A DNA stretch of 34,497 bases. It comes from Clostridia bacterium. Its GTDB lineage: Bacteria; Bacillota; Clostridia; UBA1381; UBA9506. Below the pieces are notes generated by a model. The model was not told where the DNA came from. It saw only the letters and a list, made by a program, of their open reading frames with translations, and did not search any database. Positions 15,901-25,059 of the stretch are shown here, one piece after another. Each line of letters opens with the position of its first letter. Within the stretch, counting starts at the first letter, position 1. Made by a program: the position numbers and the translations under genes. The DNA is taken from contig JAFWAT010000029.1 in assembly GCA_017507525.1 (NCBI GenBank), positions 1-34,497 on the forward strand, read 5' to 3'.

Positions 15901-16546
15901 AGTTTTCTGTCTCCCTTTCGCGACTCCCTTCGTCACCGATTTCCAGTCTGTTAATGGAAACCTCGTAAGCAGTTTTGGTGACGGCTTCTGATTCGCTGAT
16001 TTTCTTTTGATATTCCCTTGACTGCATTCTGCCCCAGATTTTAATGTTTTGCCCCACATCTAAGTGTTTGACAAAACGGGCATTTCTGCCCCAGGCAATA
16101 CAGGGTATGTAGTCTGACTTATTAAATGCGCGGTTTACCGCAAGTAAAATATCGGCAATTTCTCTGCCGAAGGGGGTTACGCGATACACAATGGGTTTAC
16201 AAACATAACCGTTTAAATAAATTTCGTTAATGGGTTCATCAGCTTCTTCTGCCAATGTAACATCCTTTGCAAACAGGGTCAGAACCAATTTATTTCCTAC
16301 CCCTGTGTAGTTGTTGTAGGAACGGAATTGACCAAAAACAGCAAGATGCATGCCTATGTCAATGCTGATGTCCGTCAACATCTTTTCTGAAATGGTTACA
16401 CAAATTAAATCGCTGTTTTGACTTAAGCGATCAGAGCGAAGCATGAAGCGGTAAAACCGTTCGCCGTAAACATCATGGCTGTAGGAAAGATAGCCACAAA
16501 CCACGCCCACAACATAGGCTTCGTTATCTTCAATGCAGTTTAACAT
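15872..16546 (-). CDS. SSB-like protein with two OB folds
   Basis: Probable single-stranded DNA-binding protein of 224 aa. The C-terminal half (about 105-190) matches the SSB OB fold: YLNGYVCKPIVYRVTPFGRE, ILLAVNRAFNKSDYIPCIAW, and VGQNIKIWGRMQSREYQKK. The N-terminal half (about 10-95) looks like a degenerate second OB fold (GERFYRFMLRSDR, MHLAVFGQFRSYNN). The tail is Glu-rich (RERETENFAEETEYII) but lacks the DxPF tip that classic SSB uses to recruit partners. A canonical ssb is present at 30873-31322, so this is a second, specialised SSB. AAAGGAG precedes the ATG. The role is not known to me. Confidence 0.75.
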   Translation of the reverse strand: MLNCIEDNEAYVVGVVCGYLSYSHDVYGERFYRFMLRSDRLSQNSDLICVTISEKMLTDISIDIGMHLAVFGQFRSYNNYTGVGNKLVLTLFAKDVTLAEEADEPINEIYLNGYVCKPIVYRVTPFGREIADILLAVNRAFNKSDYIPCIAWGRNARFVKHLDVGQNIKIWGRMQSREYQKKISESEAVTKTAYEVSINRLEIGDEGSRERETENFAEETEYII

Positions 16547-16660
16547 ACCGTATGTCTCCTTTCGTAGTAGACAAAGAGGAGCATCCCTCTTTTAAATAGG
16601 ATATACGGTATATTGTATTATGGCAAATGAACTTTTATGACCGATTTTCTCTGCGGACAA

Positions 16661-18055
16661 TCACTTTTTTTCTGTAACGAGATTTTCGGCAATTGTATTG
16701 ACATCACCGGCACCTAAGGTGATGATAAAATCGTTCGGTTTTGCCCATTGCTTTAGTATTTCTTCAGCTTTTTCAAAGCTTTCAACATACTGCGCATTGT
16801 GAGAGTGCTTTTCAATTTCTTCTGCTAAGGTTCGGGAATGAATCAGCCCTGTGTCCTTTTCTCTGGCAGCATAAATATCTACCACCAAAACGCCATCACA
16901 GTCAGAAAAGCTTTGAGCAAACTCATCTTTCAGTTTATATGCCCGGGTATAGGTGTGTGGCTGGAAAACACAAAAAACCTTGCCCGCTGTGGCATTTTTC
17001 GCTGTTTTTAAGGTGGTCATAATCTCTGTGGGATGATGTGCATAATCATCAATCACCCGGGCACCATTATAAAGTCCTTTTTGTTCAAACCGGCGCTTTG
17101 TTCCAAAAAATGCATCAAAGCCTTTTTGCACATCTTCGGGCAAAACGGCTAACAGGTCAGCCGTGGCAATGACAGCCAAAGCATTTTTAACATTATGCGG
17201 ACCGGGAACGGAGAGCTTTGCCGACATATAAAATTCGCCGTTTTTCAGCACGGTAAAGGCAGCGCAGCCGGATTCGTCATAGCTGACATCCTCAGCGTAG
17301 AAATCGGCGTTTGTATCCTCGGTTGAGAAAGTAATGACGGTTCGGTTTACACCGTTTACAGCTAACAGTGCATTCTTATCGTCACCGTTTACGATGATGG
17401 CACCGTCTTCCGGCGTTTTTTCTGCAAAAGCGTGAAAACAGTCAATAATATCGTTAATATCTTTAAAATAGTCCAAATGGTCTTCTTCAACATTTAGAAT
17501 TAGGCTGATTTTCGGGAAGAATTTTAAGAAACTGCCGCAATATTCACAAGCTTCCGTCACAAGATATTCCTGTGCACCAAGGCGCATGTTGCTGGCGATG
17601 GAAGGAAGAATGCCACCAACTAAAATGGTAGGATTCAGATTTGCTTCTAACAACACCTGAGAGAGCATGGACGTTGTGGTGGTTTTACCGTGGGTGCCGC
17701 TGACGGCAATGGGTGTGCTGTATCGTTTCATAATGGCACCCAATAGAACCGCTCGTTCCACAACGGGAACACCCAGGGTTTTCGCATGCATAAGCTCAGG
17801 GTTATCCTGAGAGATGGCGGCGGTATAAACAACCGCAGAAGGATTTCCGACGTTTTGGGGATTGTGACCAACGGCAACGGGGATTCCTTGGTTAATTAGC
17901 TTTTGCACAGCAGAGCTATCTTTAAAATCTGAGCCGGTTACAGAAAAACCGTCTGATTGTAAAATGACCGCCAGTGCACTCATGCTGATGCCGCCAATGC
18001 CGATCATGTGAATCGGCTTTTGTTTATCTAAAATTTCTAAGTTGAATTGTTCCAT
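16661..18055 (-). CDS. murC: UDP-N-acetylmuramate-L-alanine ligase
   Basis: Adds L-alanine to UDP-MurNAc using ATP, the first amino-acid step of the peptidoglycan stem peptide. The 464-aa protein shows the N-terminal Rossmann motif GIGGISMS (19-26), the ATP loop SGTHGKTTTTS (119-129), EACEYCGSFLKFFP, LNVEEDHLDYF and the C-terminal DDYAHHPTEI. The start ATG 18055 has GGGAGC 7 nt upstream; a TTG two codons earlier is less likely. A TATAAT at 18098-18093 with a weak -35 may be its promoter. It is divergent from spoVG. Stop is TGA, which supports the standard code. Confidence 0.96.
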   Translation of the reverse strand: MEQFNLEILDKQKPIHMIGIGGISMSALAVILQSDGFSVTGSDFKDSSAVQKLINQGIPVAVGHNPQNVGNPSAVVYTAAISQDNPELMHAKTLGVPVVERAVLLGAIMKRYSTPIAVSGTHGKTTTTSMLSQVLLEANLNPTILVGGILPSIASNMRLGAQEYLVTEACEYCGSFLKFFPKISLILNVEEDHLDYFKDINDIIDCFHAFAEKTPEDGAIIVNGDDKNALLAVNGVNRTVITFSTEDTNADFYAEDVSYDESGCAAFTVLKNGEFYMSAKLSVPGPHNVKNALAVIATADLLAVLPEDVQKGFDAFFGTKRRFEQKGLYNGARVIDDYAHHPTEIMTTLKTAKNATAGKVFCVFQPHTYTRAYKLKDEFAQSFSDCDGVLVVDIYAAREKDTGLIHSRTLAEEIEKHSHNAQYVESFEKAEEILKQWAKPNDFIITLGAGDVNTIAENLVTEKK

Positions 18056-18199
18056 CTTCAAAGCTCCCTGTCAAAAGGTAATATATAACATTATTATATT
18101 ACATTTTATAAAAAATTAAAAGCACTTTTTTTGAATTTATGTATATTTCTGCGATGGAAGTGAAAAATAAGGATACATTTAAGGCAAAGGAGCAGACAA

Positions 18200-18481
18200 A
18201 TGCAGATAACAGATATCAGAATCAGAAAAATAAATTTAGATTCCAAAATGAAAGCGGTGGTTTCCGTTACCTTTGATAACTCTTTGGTGATTCACGACAT
18301 TAAGGTGATTGAGGGAACGGACAAGCTGTTTATCGCTATGCCCAGCCGCAAAACGCCGGAGGGGGAATTTAAGGATATTGCACACCCCATTAACATGGAT
18401 ATGCGTGATAATTTAGAAAAAAATATTTTAGAAAAATATCAGTCCGCGTTGGTTGCTGAATCAGAAGACCTGCCGTCTTAA
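18200..18481 (+). CDS. spoVG: SpoVG regulator
   Basis: Small nucleic-acid-binding regulator (93 aa) that influences sporulation, septation and, in other Bacillota, virulence and capsule genes; it can bind DNA and RNA. The sequence [20 protein letters not shown], with [40 protein letters not shown], is close to the family consensus. AAAGGAG is 8 nt before the ATG. I could not find a convincing sigma-H promoter in the gap to murC. It is followed after 30 nt by spoVAF, an unusual pairing that may be one operon. Confidence 0.96.
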   Translation: MQITDIRIRKINLDSKMKAVVSVTFDNSLVIHDIKVIEGTDKLFIAMPSRKTPEGEFKDIAHPINMDMRDNLEKNILEKYQSALVAESEDLPS

Positions 18482-18511
18482 AGAACCTGATACGCAAAGC
18501 GAGGTAATGAT

Positions 18512-19921
18512 ATGATTTTAAAAACAAGCCTAAAAGAAAATATGGCGATATTAGACAGCATCTTGCCGGTGGGGAAAAGTCAAGATTTACTGGTCAGAAA
18601 TTTCAACTTGGGCGGACGGACAGCAAGAGTCTATTATTTAGACGGCTTTTTAAATGATGTGGTCATGGAACGCATGGTCAGCCGCCTGTTTGAAATCACC
18701 CCGGAGCAAATAGAACAGACGAAAGACCTGAGAGATTTTGTAGATAAATTTATCACCTACACCGAGGTGGATATTTACACCAAGACAGATGATGTTATTT
18801 TGCAAATTCTATCGGGTAAAAGCGTTTTTTTAGTTGATGGCTTAGAGGGTGCACTGGCGGTAGACCTTCGTGAATATCCGGCACGAAGCGTGAATGAACC
18901 AGAAAAAGAACGGGTTTTGCGAGGCTCACGGGACGGGTTTGTAGAGACAATTATCTGGAATGCGGCGCTCATTCGCAGGCGCATCCGTGACCCGAAGCTG
19001 GTGGTAGAAATCATCCATGTGGGGGAGCGTTCTAAAACCGATGTCGCCATTGTATACATTGAAGATTTGGTGAAGCAGGACGAGCTTTCCATCATCAAAA
19101 GCAAACTAAACGGCATTAAGGTGCAGTCTTTAACCATGAACATGGAAAGCTTGACAGAATGCTTGGTTAAAAAGCGCTGGTATAATCCCTTTCCAAAGGT
19201 TCGGTATACGGAACGACCCGACTCGGCGGCCGCAGCAATTTTAGAGGGTGATATCATTGTTTTGGTGGATAACGCACCACAAGCAATGATTATGCCAACC
19301 ACAATTTTCAGTTTTATGGAAGAGCCCAACGACTATTACTATCCACCGTTGGTGGGAAGCTACATCCGTTTTATCCGGACGGCGGTATTTTTGGTGACGC
19401 TGGTGCTGTCGCCGCTTTGGTATTTGGCAGTGGAGTACATTGATAAGCTGCCGCCGGCACTTTCCTTTTTAAATATCTCAGAGCCTGCCATGGTGCCTGT
19501 TATCATTCAGCTACTCCTATTAGAAGGAGCCATTGATGTCCTGCGGCTTGCTTCGGTGAATACACCGAATATGCTGGGAAACTCGCTGAGTATTATCGGT
19601 GCACTTTTGCTGGGTGAGTTTGCAGTTAAATCAGGGTGGCTGGTGCCTGACACAATTTTATACATGTCCTTTATTGCCATTGCAAGCTTTACCCAGCCCA
19701 GTATTGAATTGGGCTATGCCTTTAAATTTATGCGGGGAATTCTTTTAATCCTCACATTTTTCTTTAAGATTTGGGGCTTTATTGGCGGATTGGTTTTGAT
19801 ACTGCTTTTGGTGGCAAGCAACAAAACTGTTACCGGCAAAGGATATTTATACCCCTTGATTCCTTTTAACTGGAAGGCAATGAAGGCACATTTATATCGC
19901 CGTAAGCTGAGAGTAAAATAA
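18512..19921 (+). CDS. spoVAF: SpoVAF/GerA-family spore germination protein
   Basis: Inner spore membrane protein related to the A subunit of germinant receptors. The 469-aa protein has an N-terminal soluble region of about 280 residues and then five or so membrane helices (from about 285 to 440). Blocks typical of SpoVAF rather than GerAA are EPEKERVLRGSRDGFVETI, HVGERSKTDVAIVYIED, YNPFPKVRYTERPDSAAAAI and, at the C-terminus, PFNWKAMKAHLYRR. In B. subtilis, SpoVAF is encoded at the end of the spoVA operon; no other spoVA gene is seen here. The alternative is a GerA-type receptor A subunit without B and C neighbours. A palindromic terminator covers its stop codon. Confidence 0.85.
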   Translation: MILKTSLKENMAILDSILPVGKSQDLLVRNFNLGGRTARVYYLDGFLNDVVMERMVSRLFEITPEQIEQTKDLRDFVDKFITYTEVDIYTKTDDVILQILSGKSVFLVDGLEGALAVDLREYPARSVNEPEKERVLRGSRDGFVETIIWNAALIRRRIRDPKLVVEIIHVGERSKTDVAIVYIEDLVKQDELSIIKSKLNGIKVQSLTMNMESLTECLVKKRWYNPFPKVRYTERPDSAAAAILEGDIIVLVDNAPQAMIMPTTIFSFMEEPNDYYYPPLVGSYIRFIRTAVFLVTLVLSPLWYLAVEYIDKLPPALSFLNISEPAMVPVIIQLLLLEGAIDVLRLASVNTPNMLGNSLSIIGALLLGEFAVKSGWLVPDTILYMSFIAIASFTQPSIELGYAFKFMRGILLILTFFFKIWGFIGGLVLILLLVASNKTVTGKGYLYPLIPFNWKAMKAHLYRRKLRVK

Positions 19922-19965
19922 GCATAAAAAAAGCTCATTTTAAAAATGAGCTTTTTTTATGCTTA
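19919..19965. terminator. Perfect bidirectional palindromic terminator spanning two stop codons
   Basis: 23-nt arms (19919-19941 and 19943-19965) are exact complements around one central A. The left arm begins with the TAA of spoVAF and the right arm ends with the complement of the TAA of the minus-strand gene. The inner GAGCTTTTTTT/AAAAAAAGCTC gives T-tracts on both strands. Confidence 0.9.
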
Positions 19966-20574
19966 TTTTTTTCTTTTTAAAATCAGTTGTTTTAAATGGG
20001 AAAAATCGCTGTTGCGAATGGTATCTGCCGACAGGGAAACCGAGGCGCCGCATAGACAGCATTCTAATACCAAATCATTTTCGCGAACTTCTACATCAAT
20101 CATGTTGGAACCGCATTCGCAGTAAAGATTTTCATTGTCAGACAGTTCCTGAATTTTATCCAGTGCTTTTAGCATGGTAACACCGTTTTTGCCGGTGTGT
20201 TCTAAACCGCAGGCAGTAATGACTTCTTCAATATACTGCTCGTTGCGAACAACGGCACCCCGAACGGCATCGTTTCTGCCGATAAACACAAGACCAACAG
20301 CCACATTCGGGCAGACAAATTCTGTGCAGTCTTTTTTGGCGAGAGACTGAAAGGGGAGAGAAAATTTATGGGTCTCATCGCAAACCAAACAGTCAATCGA
20401 AACAATAAAATTATTTTTATTTTCCGGAATCATAATCAGGTTAGACTGACCGCAGGAGCATTCAATTCGCACGCCCTTTTCGCCGGAAAGCTCAAACATA
20501 GAAAAGCTGCCAAAAGCAATCTCTCCACAACTGGGGCATCGGTAAGCAGCCGTTCTGTCAAAGTTAATAATCAT
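19963..20574 (-). CDS. Conserved cysteine-rich zinc-ribbon protein of unknown function
   Basis: A 203-aa soluble protein I cannot assign. It has up to four potential metal sites: C13-P-S-C16 with C39/C41, C62-L-V-C65, C152/C154 and C172/C173/C175. The start (MIINFDRTAAYRCPSCGEIAFG) and SDNENLYCECGSNMIDVEV segments look like rubredoxin-type zinc ribbons. A basic C-terminal tail ends KQLILKRKK. It may bind nucleic acid or act as an adaptor, but there is no direct evidence. It has its own promoter (20611-20639), is separated from secF by a terminator, and converges on spoVAF. Confidence 0.7.
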   Translation of the reverse strand: MIINFDRTAAYRCPSCGEIAFGSFSMFELSGEKGVRIECSCGQSNLIMIPENKNNFIVSIDCLVCDETHKFSLPFQSLAKKDCTEFVCPNVAVGLVFIGRNDAVRGAVVRNEQYIEEVITACGLEHTGKNGVTMLKALDKIQELSDNENLYCECGSNMIDVEVRENDLVLECCLCGASVSLSADTIRNSDFSHLKQLILKRKK

Positions 20575-20610
20575 GTTTTTTCCTCACTCATTTATTCTAA
20601 TCCACTACTA

Positions 20611-20639
20611 ATCATACTACAAATTAAGCGAAAAGTAAA
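20611..20639 (-). promoter_or_regulatory. Promoter for the Cys-rich protein gene
   Basis: Minus strand TTTACT (20639-20634), 17-nt spacer, TATGAT (20616-20611), about 36 nt before the ATG. Confidence 0.55.
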
Positions 20640-20649
20640 GACTATAATC

Positions 20650-20684
20650 AAAAAAAGAGCCATGGCTTATGCCATGACTCTTTT
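20650..20684 (-). terminator. Terminator after secDF
   Basis: On the minus strand AAAAGAGTCATGGC (20684-20671), loop ATAA, GCCATGGCTCTTTT (20666-20653), then more T. One G-U pair; otherwise perfect. Confidence 0.85.
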
Positions 20685-20695
20685 ACATGCTATCT

Positions 20696-21589
20696 TTATC
20701 TTTTTGCTAATTTCTTTTTCTTGCGGTTAGCCTGGATATTTTTCATGCCTACCCAGATAGGACCTGCAAGCAGTAGAGAAGAATAGGTACCGGCTAACAG
20801 TCCAACCATCAGAGGAATGGTGAACTGACGGATGGAGGTCACGCCGAAGATAAACAGCATGATAACCGGTAGCAGTGTTGTAATGGTGGTGTTAATGGAA
20901 CGGGTCAAGGTCTGCTTAATGCTCATGTTAACAGTTTCAGCAAAGGGAGCCCGTTTGTTCTTAGCATAGTTTTCACGAATGCGGTCAAACACAACGATGG
21001 TGTTATTGATAGAATAACCAACAATGGTTAAGATTGCCGCAATGAAGTTTGAGTTAATGGGAATCCGGAAGATAACGTACACTGCCAGCATGATTAACAC
21101 GTCATGCAATAAGCAGATAACGGCAGCAATACCGGTTCTCATTTCAAAACGGATGGTGATGTAAATGAGCATCAAAACGGCAGCGATTAAAGTTGCGGTT
21201 AAAGCCTGGGTTTTCAGTTCGTTACCAACGCTTGCATCAACGTTGTCAACCTGCAGAATAGCTTCTTCACCCAGTTCGTATTTCTCTAAAATAGCAGCCT
21301 GCAGTTTGTCGCGGTCTTCAGTACCGATGGGGGTTGTTTTAATAACAACCTGTGTTCCGTCAGACTTTTGAACGGTGGGGTTAACGCCATCGGGTGTATT
21401 TTCGACGATGTGCTTTGACAGCTCATCTAAGTTAACATCCTTGCCCATTTCAACGTACATAGTCATACCGCCGGCAAAGTCAACGTCTTGTGCAAAACCG
21501 CCGTAAACGCCGAACATAATAGCACCGATTAAGATGATGACCAAAGAGATGGGCGCGAAAATTTTAAACTTTTCTACAATTTTAAACAT
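20696..21589 (-). CDS. secF: Protein translocase subunit SecF
   Basis: Partner of SecD in the accessory membrane complex that uses the proton-motive force to help proteins leave the Sec channel. The 297-aa protein has TM1 near residues 12-30, the VDFAGGMTMYVEM block after it, an external domain, and five more helices. The family motif TIVGYSINNTIVVFDRIREN lies in TM4-5. A basic tail (NRKKKKLAKR) ends the protein. The start codon lies within the last 8 nt of secD, with GGGGGAAC as SD, so the two are translationally coupled. Confidence 0.96.
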   Translation of the reverse strand: MFKIVEKFKIFAPISLVIILIGAIMFGVYGGFAQDVDFAGGMTMYVEMGKDVNLDELSKHIVENTPDGVNPTVQKSDGTQVVIKTTPIGTEDRDKLQAAILEKYELGEEAILQVDNVDASVGNELKTQALTATLIAAVLMLIYITIRFEMRTGIAAVICLLHDVLIMLAVYVIFRIPINSNFIAAILTIVGYSINNTIVVFDRIRENYAKNKRAPFAETVNMSIKQTLTRSINTTITTLLPVIMLFIFGVTSIRQFTIPLMVGLLAGTYSSLLLAGPIWVGMKNIQANRKKKKLAKR

Positions 21590-22877
21590 TTTCGTTCCCC
21601 CTTTTCACGCCGTAAAGGCTCAGATTCGTAATTTTTAAACCAACCAATTGCTTCAGCAGGAACTTGGTAATGACAATTGCGCTGAACATGCTGACAATGG
21701 TACCGATAGCCAGGGTGATTGCAAAGCCTTGAATCGGACCGGTGCCGAAGTAATACAGCACAACGGCAGCAATCAGTGTGGTCACGTTTGCATCTAAAAT
21801 TGCAATAAATGCACGGTTAAAGCCGGATTCAACTGAAGTTTTAACGGTTTTGCCAAGTGCCAGCTCTTCTTTCATTCTGGCAAAGATAATAACGTTTGCA
21901 TCAACTGCCATACCCACTGACAGAATGATACCGGCAATACCCGGCAGGCTTAAGTTCACTCTGAACCAAGACATGATAAAGGCAACGATTGCAATGTAGG
22001 CAATCAGTGCAATGTCTGCCATCAGACCGGGCAGGCGATAGCAAATGACCATGAATACCAAAATTAACAGAATACCGATACCTGCTGCAAATAAGCTGGT
22101 TTCCAGTGCGCGCTCACCCAGAGTAGGTCCAACGCTTCTGAGCTCAACGTCTTTAATTGAGAAGGGCAGGTTACCGGAATTAATTAAGGTTGCCAGCTCG
22201 CTTGTTTCGCTGCGGTCAGTAAAACCACCGGAAATTACACAGGTGTTTGAGTTGATGGTCTGGCTGACTGAGGGCTGACTGATGACTTCTTCATCCAGCA
22301 TAATGGCAATGTAATTGCTGCCCTCAGCTTTAGCGGCGGCGGCAGCAGTTGCTTTGGCAAACTTAGAAACACCGCTGTCGTTTAACTGGAGCTGAACATA
22401 ATGCTGGTCGCTGCCATTTTCACTAACCTGACCAAAGGCTGCGGTAGCACTTGCTACGTCAGTACCCTCCAGTACGACGTTGCCATCGGCATCCCGGAAA
22501 GTCAGCTTTGCAGTTTGACCCAAGGTCTGAACGGCTTCTTCAGGGTTCTGAATTGCCGGAATTTCAACGCGAACCTTCTTTTCACCCTGACGGGTAACGG
22601 TTGCTTCATTGTAACCTAATGCATCAAGACGTTTTCTTAATACATTTTTAACGGATTCCATATCAGAATCCAATGCTGTTTCTGTCTGTGCCTCATAGGT
22701 AATAACCGAACCGCCAACAAGATCTAAGCCTTGTCTGATGCCGTTTTCTTCATCCAAAGCGGACGGATAACTTACGTGCCAACCGAACATTTGAATGTTA
22801 AAGCCGAACAGGGCGATATACGCACCTAAGGCAATGACTAGGAACGCAATCACAAGTTTTGTGATGCTTTTGCCCAT
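21582..22877 (-). CDS. secD: Protein translocase subunit SecD
   Basis: The larger SecDF subunit, 431 aa, with one N-terminal TM helix (about 8-28), a periplasm-side domain including GIRQGLDLVGGSVITYEAQ and IPAIQNPEEAVQTLGQTAKL, and five C-terminal helices with GMAVDANVIIFARMKEEL, the conserved TM4 motif. SecD and SecF are separate proteins here, unlike the fused form of B. subtilis. AAAGGAGGAG precedes the ATG and a TTGACT-18-TATAAT promoter lies at 22912-22941. YajC is not adjacent. Confidence 0.97.
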   Translation of the reverse strand: MGKSITKLVIAFLVIALGAYIALFGFNIQMFGWHVSYPSALDEENGIRQGLDLVGGSVITYEAQTETALDSDMESVKNVLRKRLDALGYNEATVTRQGEKKVRVEIPAIQNPEEAVQTLGQTAKLTFRDADGNVVLEGTDVASATAAFGQVSENGSDQHYVQLQLNDSGVSKFAKATAAAAAKAEGSNYIAIMLDEEVISQPSVSQTINSNTCVISGGFTDRSETSELATLINSGNLPFSIKDVELRSVGPTLGERALETSLFAAGIGILLILVFMVICYRLPGLMADIALIAYIAIVAFIMSWFRVNLSLPGIAGIILSVGMAVDANVIIFARMKEELALGKTVKTSVESGFNRAFIAILDANVTTLIAAVVLYYFGTGPIQGFAITLAIGTIVSMFSAIVITKFLLKQLVGLKITNLSLYGVKRGNENV

Positions 22878-22911
22878 AATTGTCTCCTCCTTTGTGAAAT
22901 CACATAAGGCT

Positions 22912-22941
22912 ATTATAATATATTTGCTAATAGATAGTCAA
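22912..22941 (-). promoter_or_regulatory. Sigma-A promoter for secD-secF
   Basis: Minus strand TTGACT (22941-22936), 18-nt spacer, TATAAT (22917-22912), 34 nt before the ATG at 22877. Confidence 0.7.
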
Positions 22942-23031
22942 CTAAAATCTTAAATTTTAATGAATTTGTAAAGATTTTCTATCTTTTTTTATATAAATTA
23001 GAAAAAAGTCATGAAAAACAGTAAATAAATG

Positions 23032-23060
23032 TTGCACTGCAAATAAAAAAATGATATAAT
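23032..23060 (+). promoter_or_regulatory. Sigma-A promoter for the mnmG operon
   Basis: TTGCAC (23032-23037), 17-nt spacer, TATAAT (23055-23060). The -35 overlaps a small palindrome TTGCA-C-TGCAA. The leader of about 65 nt contains a 6-bp hairpin (TGTGCT/AGCACA). Confidence 0.75.
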
Positions 23061-23131
23061 ATGATAGAATGTCTATAGTGTGCTTATTTAGCACAAAACT
23101 TACGTTTTAAAGGATTTAAAAGGGTTTATTT

Positions 23132-25039
23132 ATGAAAAACGAATGCAAAAATTTACCGGAAGAAGCTTCCTACTATGCCGGTCGGTATGATGTTATCATT
23201 GTCGGCGGCGGTCACGCCGGCTGTGAGGCGGCGCTAGCCTGCGCCCGCTTAGGCGTTCAAACGGCTATGTTTGCCATTAATTTGGATTCTGTTGCTAATA
23301 TGCCCTGTAATCCATCCATCGGCGGCACGGCTAAGGGTCATTTGGTGCGGGAGATTGATGCACTGGGCGGCGAAATGGGCAAAGCGGCAGACCGGACCTT
23401 TTTGCAATCCCGCATTTTAAATCGCGGCAAAGGCCCTGCGGTATATTCCCTTCGCGTGCAGTCTGACAGACGTGCCTACCAGATTGACATGAAGCATACT
23501 CTGGAAAAAACGGAACATTTAGACGTTAAGCAGGCTGAAATTGTCGGGCTTCACTTAGATGGCGGCAAGGTCTGCGGCGTTACTACTCATACCGGTGCCT
23601 ACTATGAGGCTTCCTGCGTGATTTTAGCTACCGGAACGTTTTTAAAAGGTAAAATCATTATTGGCGATGTATCCTACAGTGGCGGACCGGACGGCTTGTT
23701 TCCGGCAGACAGATTGTCTGATAGCTTAGCCTCTTGCGGCGTGGTTTTGCGCAGGTTTAAAACCGGTACGCCGGCACGCGTCAGCCGGAGCAGCATTGAT
23801 TTTTCAAAAATGGAAGAGCAAAAAGGCGATGACCCTATTACGCCCTTTTCCTTTGAAACGGAAGAGCCCGGGGAGAATAAGGTCAGCTGTTTTTTGACAT
23901 ATACCAATGAAAAAACCCATCAGGTGATTCGTGATAATCTGCATCGCTCGCCCTTGTTTGGCGGCAAAATTGAGGGCGTTGGTCCCCGGTATTGCCCGTC
24001 TATTGAGGATAAGGTGGTGCGGTTTGCTGATAAAAGTAGGCATCAGCTATTTATTGAACCCATGGGCATGCAGACGGAAGAAATGTATGTGCAGGGGCTA
24101 TCAAGCAGCTTGCCGGAGGATGTGCAGCTTGAAATGATTCGCACCATCAGCGGCCTTGAGAACGTTAAAATGATGCGAACGGCTTATGCTATTGAATATG
24201 ACTGCGTGGACCCGACGGAGCTTTTGCCGACCTTGGAATTTAAGAAAATAAAAGGTCTTTTCGGTGCTGGTCAGTTTAACGGCAGCTCTGGCTATGAAGA
24301 GGCGGCAGCCCAAGGTCTTATGGCGGGAATCAATGCCGCTATGCAGATTCAGGGCAAAGAGCCTTTTGTGCTGGACCGTTCAGAGAGCTATATCGGCACT
24401 TTAATTGATGATTTGGTTACGAAGGGAACACCGGAGCCTTACCGCATGATGACCTCTCGTTCAGAGTACAGACTCCTGCTCAGGCAGGATAATGCAGATT
24501 TGCGCTTGACGGAAAAGGGCTATAAAATAGGCTTAATCAGCGAAGAACGGTATCAGCGTTTTCTGGCTAAACGTGATGCAATAGAAAAGGAAATCAAGCG
24601 TCTTTCGGAGACTGTGATTCCACCGTCAGAAGCCGTTCGTGCCTTTTTAAAAGAACATAACTCGGCGGATATTCATACAGGCATTCGGCTGTCTGAGTTA
24701 TTGCGGCGTCCTGAATTTTCTTATGAATTGCTTGCACCCTTAGACCCTGAGAGGTCATCCCTTTCGCGGGCAGAAGCAGAGCAGGCAGAGATTCAAATTA
24801 AATATGAAGGCTATATTAACAGACAAATGCGGCAGGTAGATGCCTTTCGTAAAATGGAGGACAAGCTCTTGCCGGAGGATATTGATTACACAAATATTGA
24901 CGGGCTGCGCTTAGAAGCCAGGCAGAAGCTTGATAAAATCCGCCCTCGGTCTTTGGGGCAGGCAAGCCGTATTTCTGGTGTAAGTCCGGCGGATGTTTCG
25001 GTGCTTTTGATTTATTTAGAACAACATAAATCTTTATAA
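23132..25039 (+). CDS. mnmG: tRNA uridine-5-carboxymethylaminomethyl enzyme MnmG
   Basis: FAD protein that, with MnmE, makes cmnm5U34 in tRNAs reading purine-ending codons. The 635-aa protein has the FAD motif [11 protein letters not shown] (24-34), [25 protein letters not shown], the block [37 protein letters not shown] with catalytic-region residues, and the C-terminal helical domain ending [17 protein letters not shown]. The SD is weak (AAAGGGTTTATTT). It heads a row of plus-strand genes (yicC, remA, gmk, rpoZ) with short gaps. mnmE is not in the window. Confidence 0.97.
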   Translation: MKNECKNLPEEASYYAGRYDVIIVGGGHAGCEAALACARLGVQTAMFAINLDSVANMPCNPSIGGTAKGHLVREIDALGGEMGKAADRTFLQSRILNRGKGPAVYSLRVQSDRRAYQIDMKHTLEKTEHLDVKQAEIVGLHLDGGKVCGVTTHTGAYYEASCVILATGTFLKGKIIIGDVSYSGGPDGLFPADRLSDSLASCGVVLRRFKTGTPARVSRSSIDFSKMEEQKGDDPITPFSFETEEPGENKVSCFLTYTNEKTHQVIRDNLHRSPLFGGKIEGVGPRYCPSIEDKVVRFADKSRHQLFIEPMGMQTEEMYVQGLSSSLPEDVQLEMIRTISGLENVKMMRTAYAIEYDCVDPTELLPTLEFKKIKGLFGAGQFNGSSGYEEAAAQGLMAGINAAMQIQGKEPFVLDRSESYIGTLIDDLVTKGTPEPYRMMTSRSEYRLLLRQDNADLRLTEKGYKIGLISEERYQRFLAKRDAIEKEIKRLSETVIPPSEAVRAFLKEHNSADIHTGIRLSELLRRPEFSYELLAPLDPERSSLSRAEAEQAEIQIKYEGYINRQMRQVDAFRKMEDKLLPEDIDYTNIDGLRLEARQKLDKIRPRSLGQASRISGVSPADVSVLLIYLEQHKSL

Positions 25040-25059
25040 ACTGATAAAGAAGGTAGATT

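Noticed and set aside
15901-16059. N-terminal extension of the HAD phosphatase
   Set aside because: The open frame upstream lies wholly inside the SSB-like gene, has no HAD similarity, and the SD GGGAG is positioned for the TTG at 15900.
18062-18199. Sigma-H promoter for spoVG
   Set aside because: No pair fitting RnAGGAwww and GAATww at proper spacing was found; the AAGGAT near 18169 has no -10 partner before the start codon.
18775-19329. Antisense reading frame opposite spoVAF
   Set aside because: Shadow frame inside a confident gene; low-complexity Ser/Thr-rich product with no start signal.
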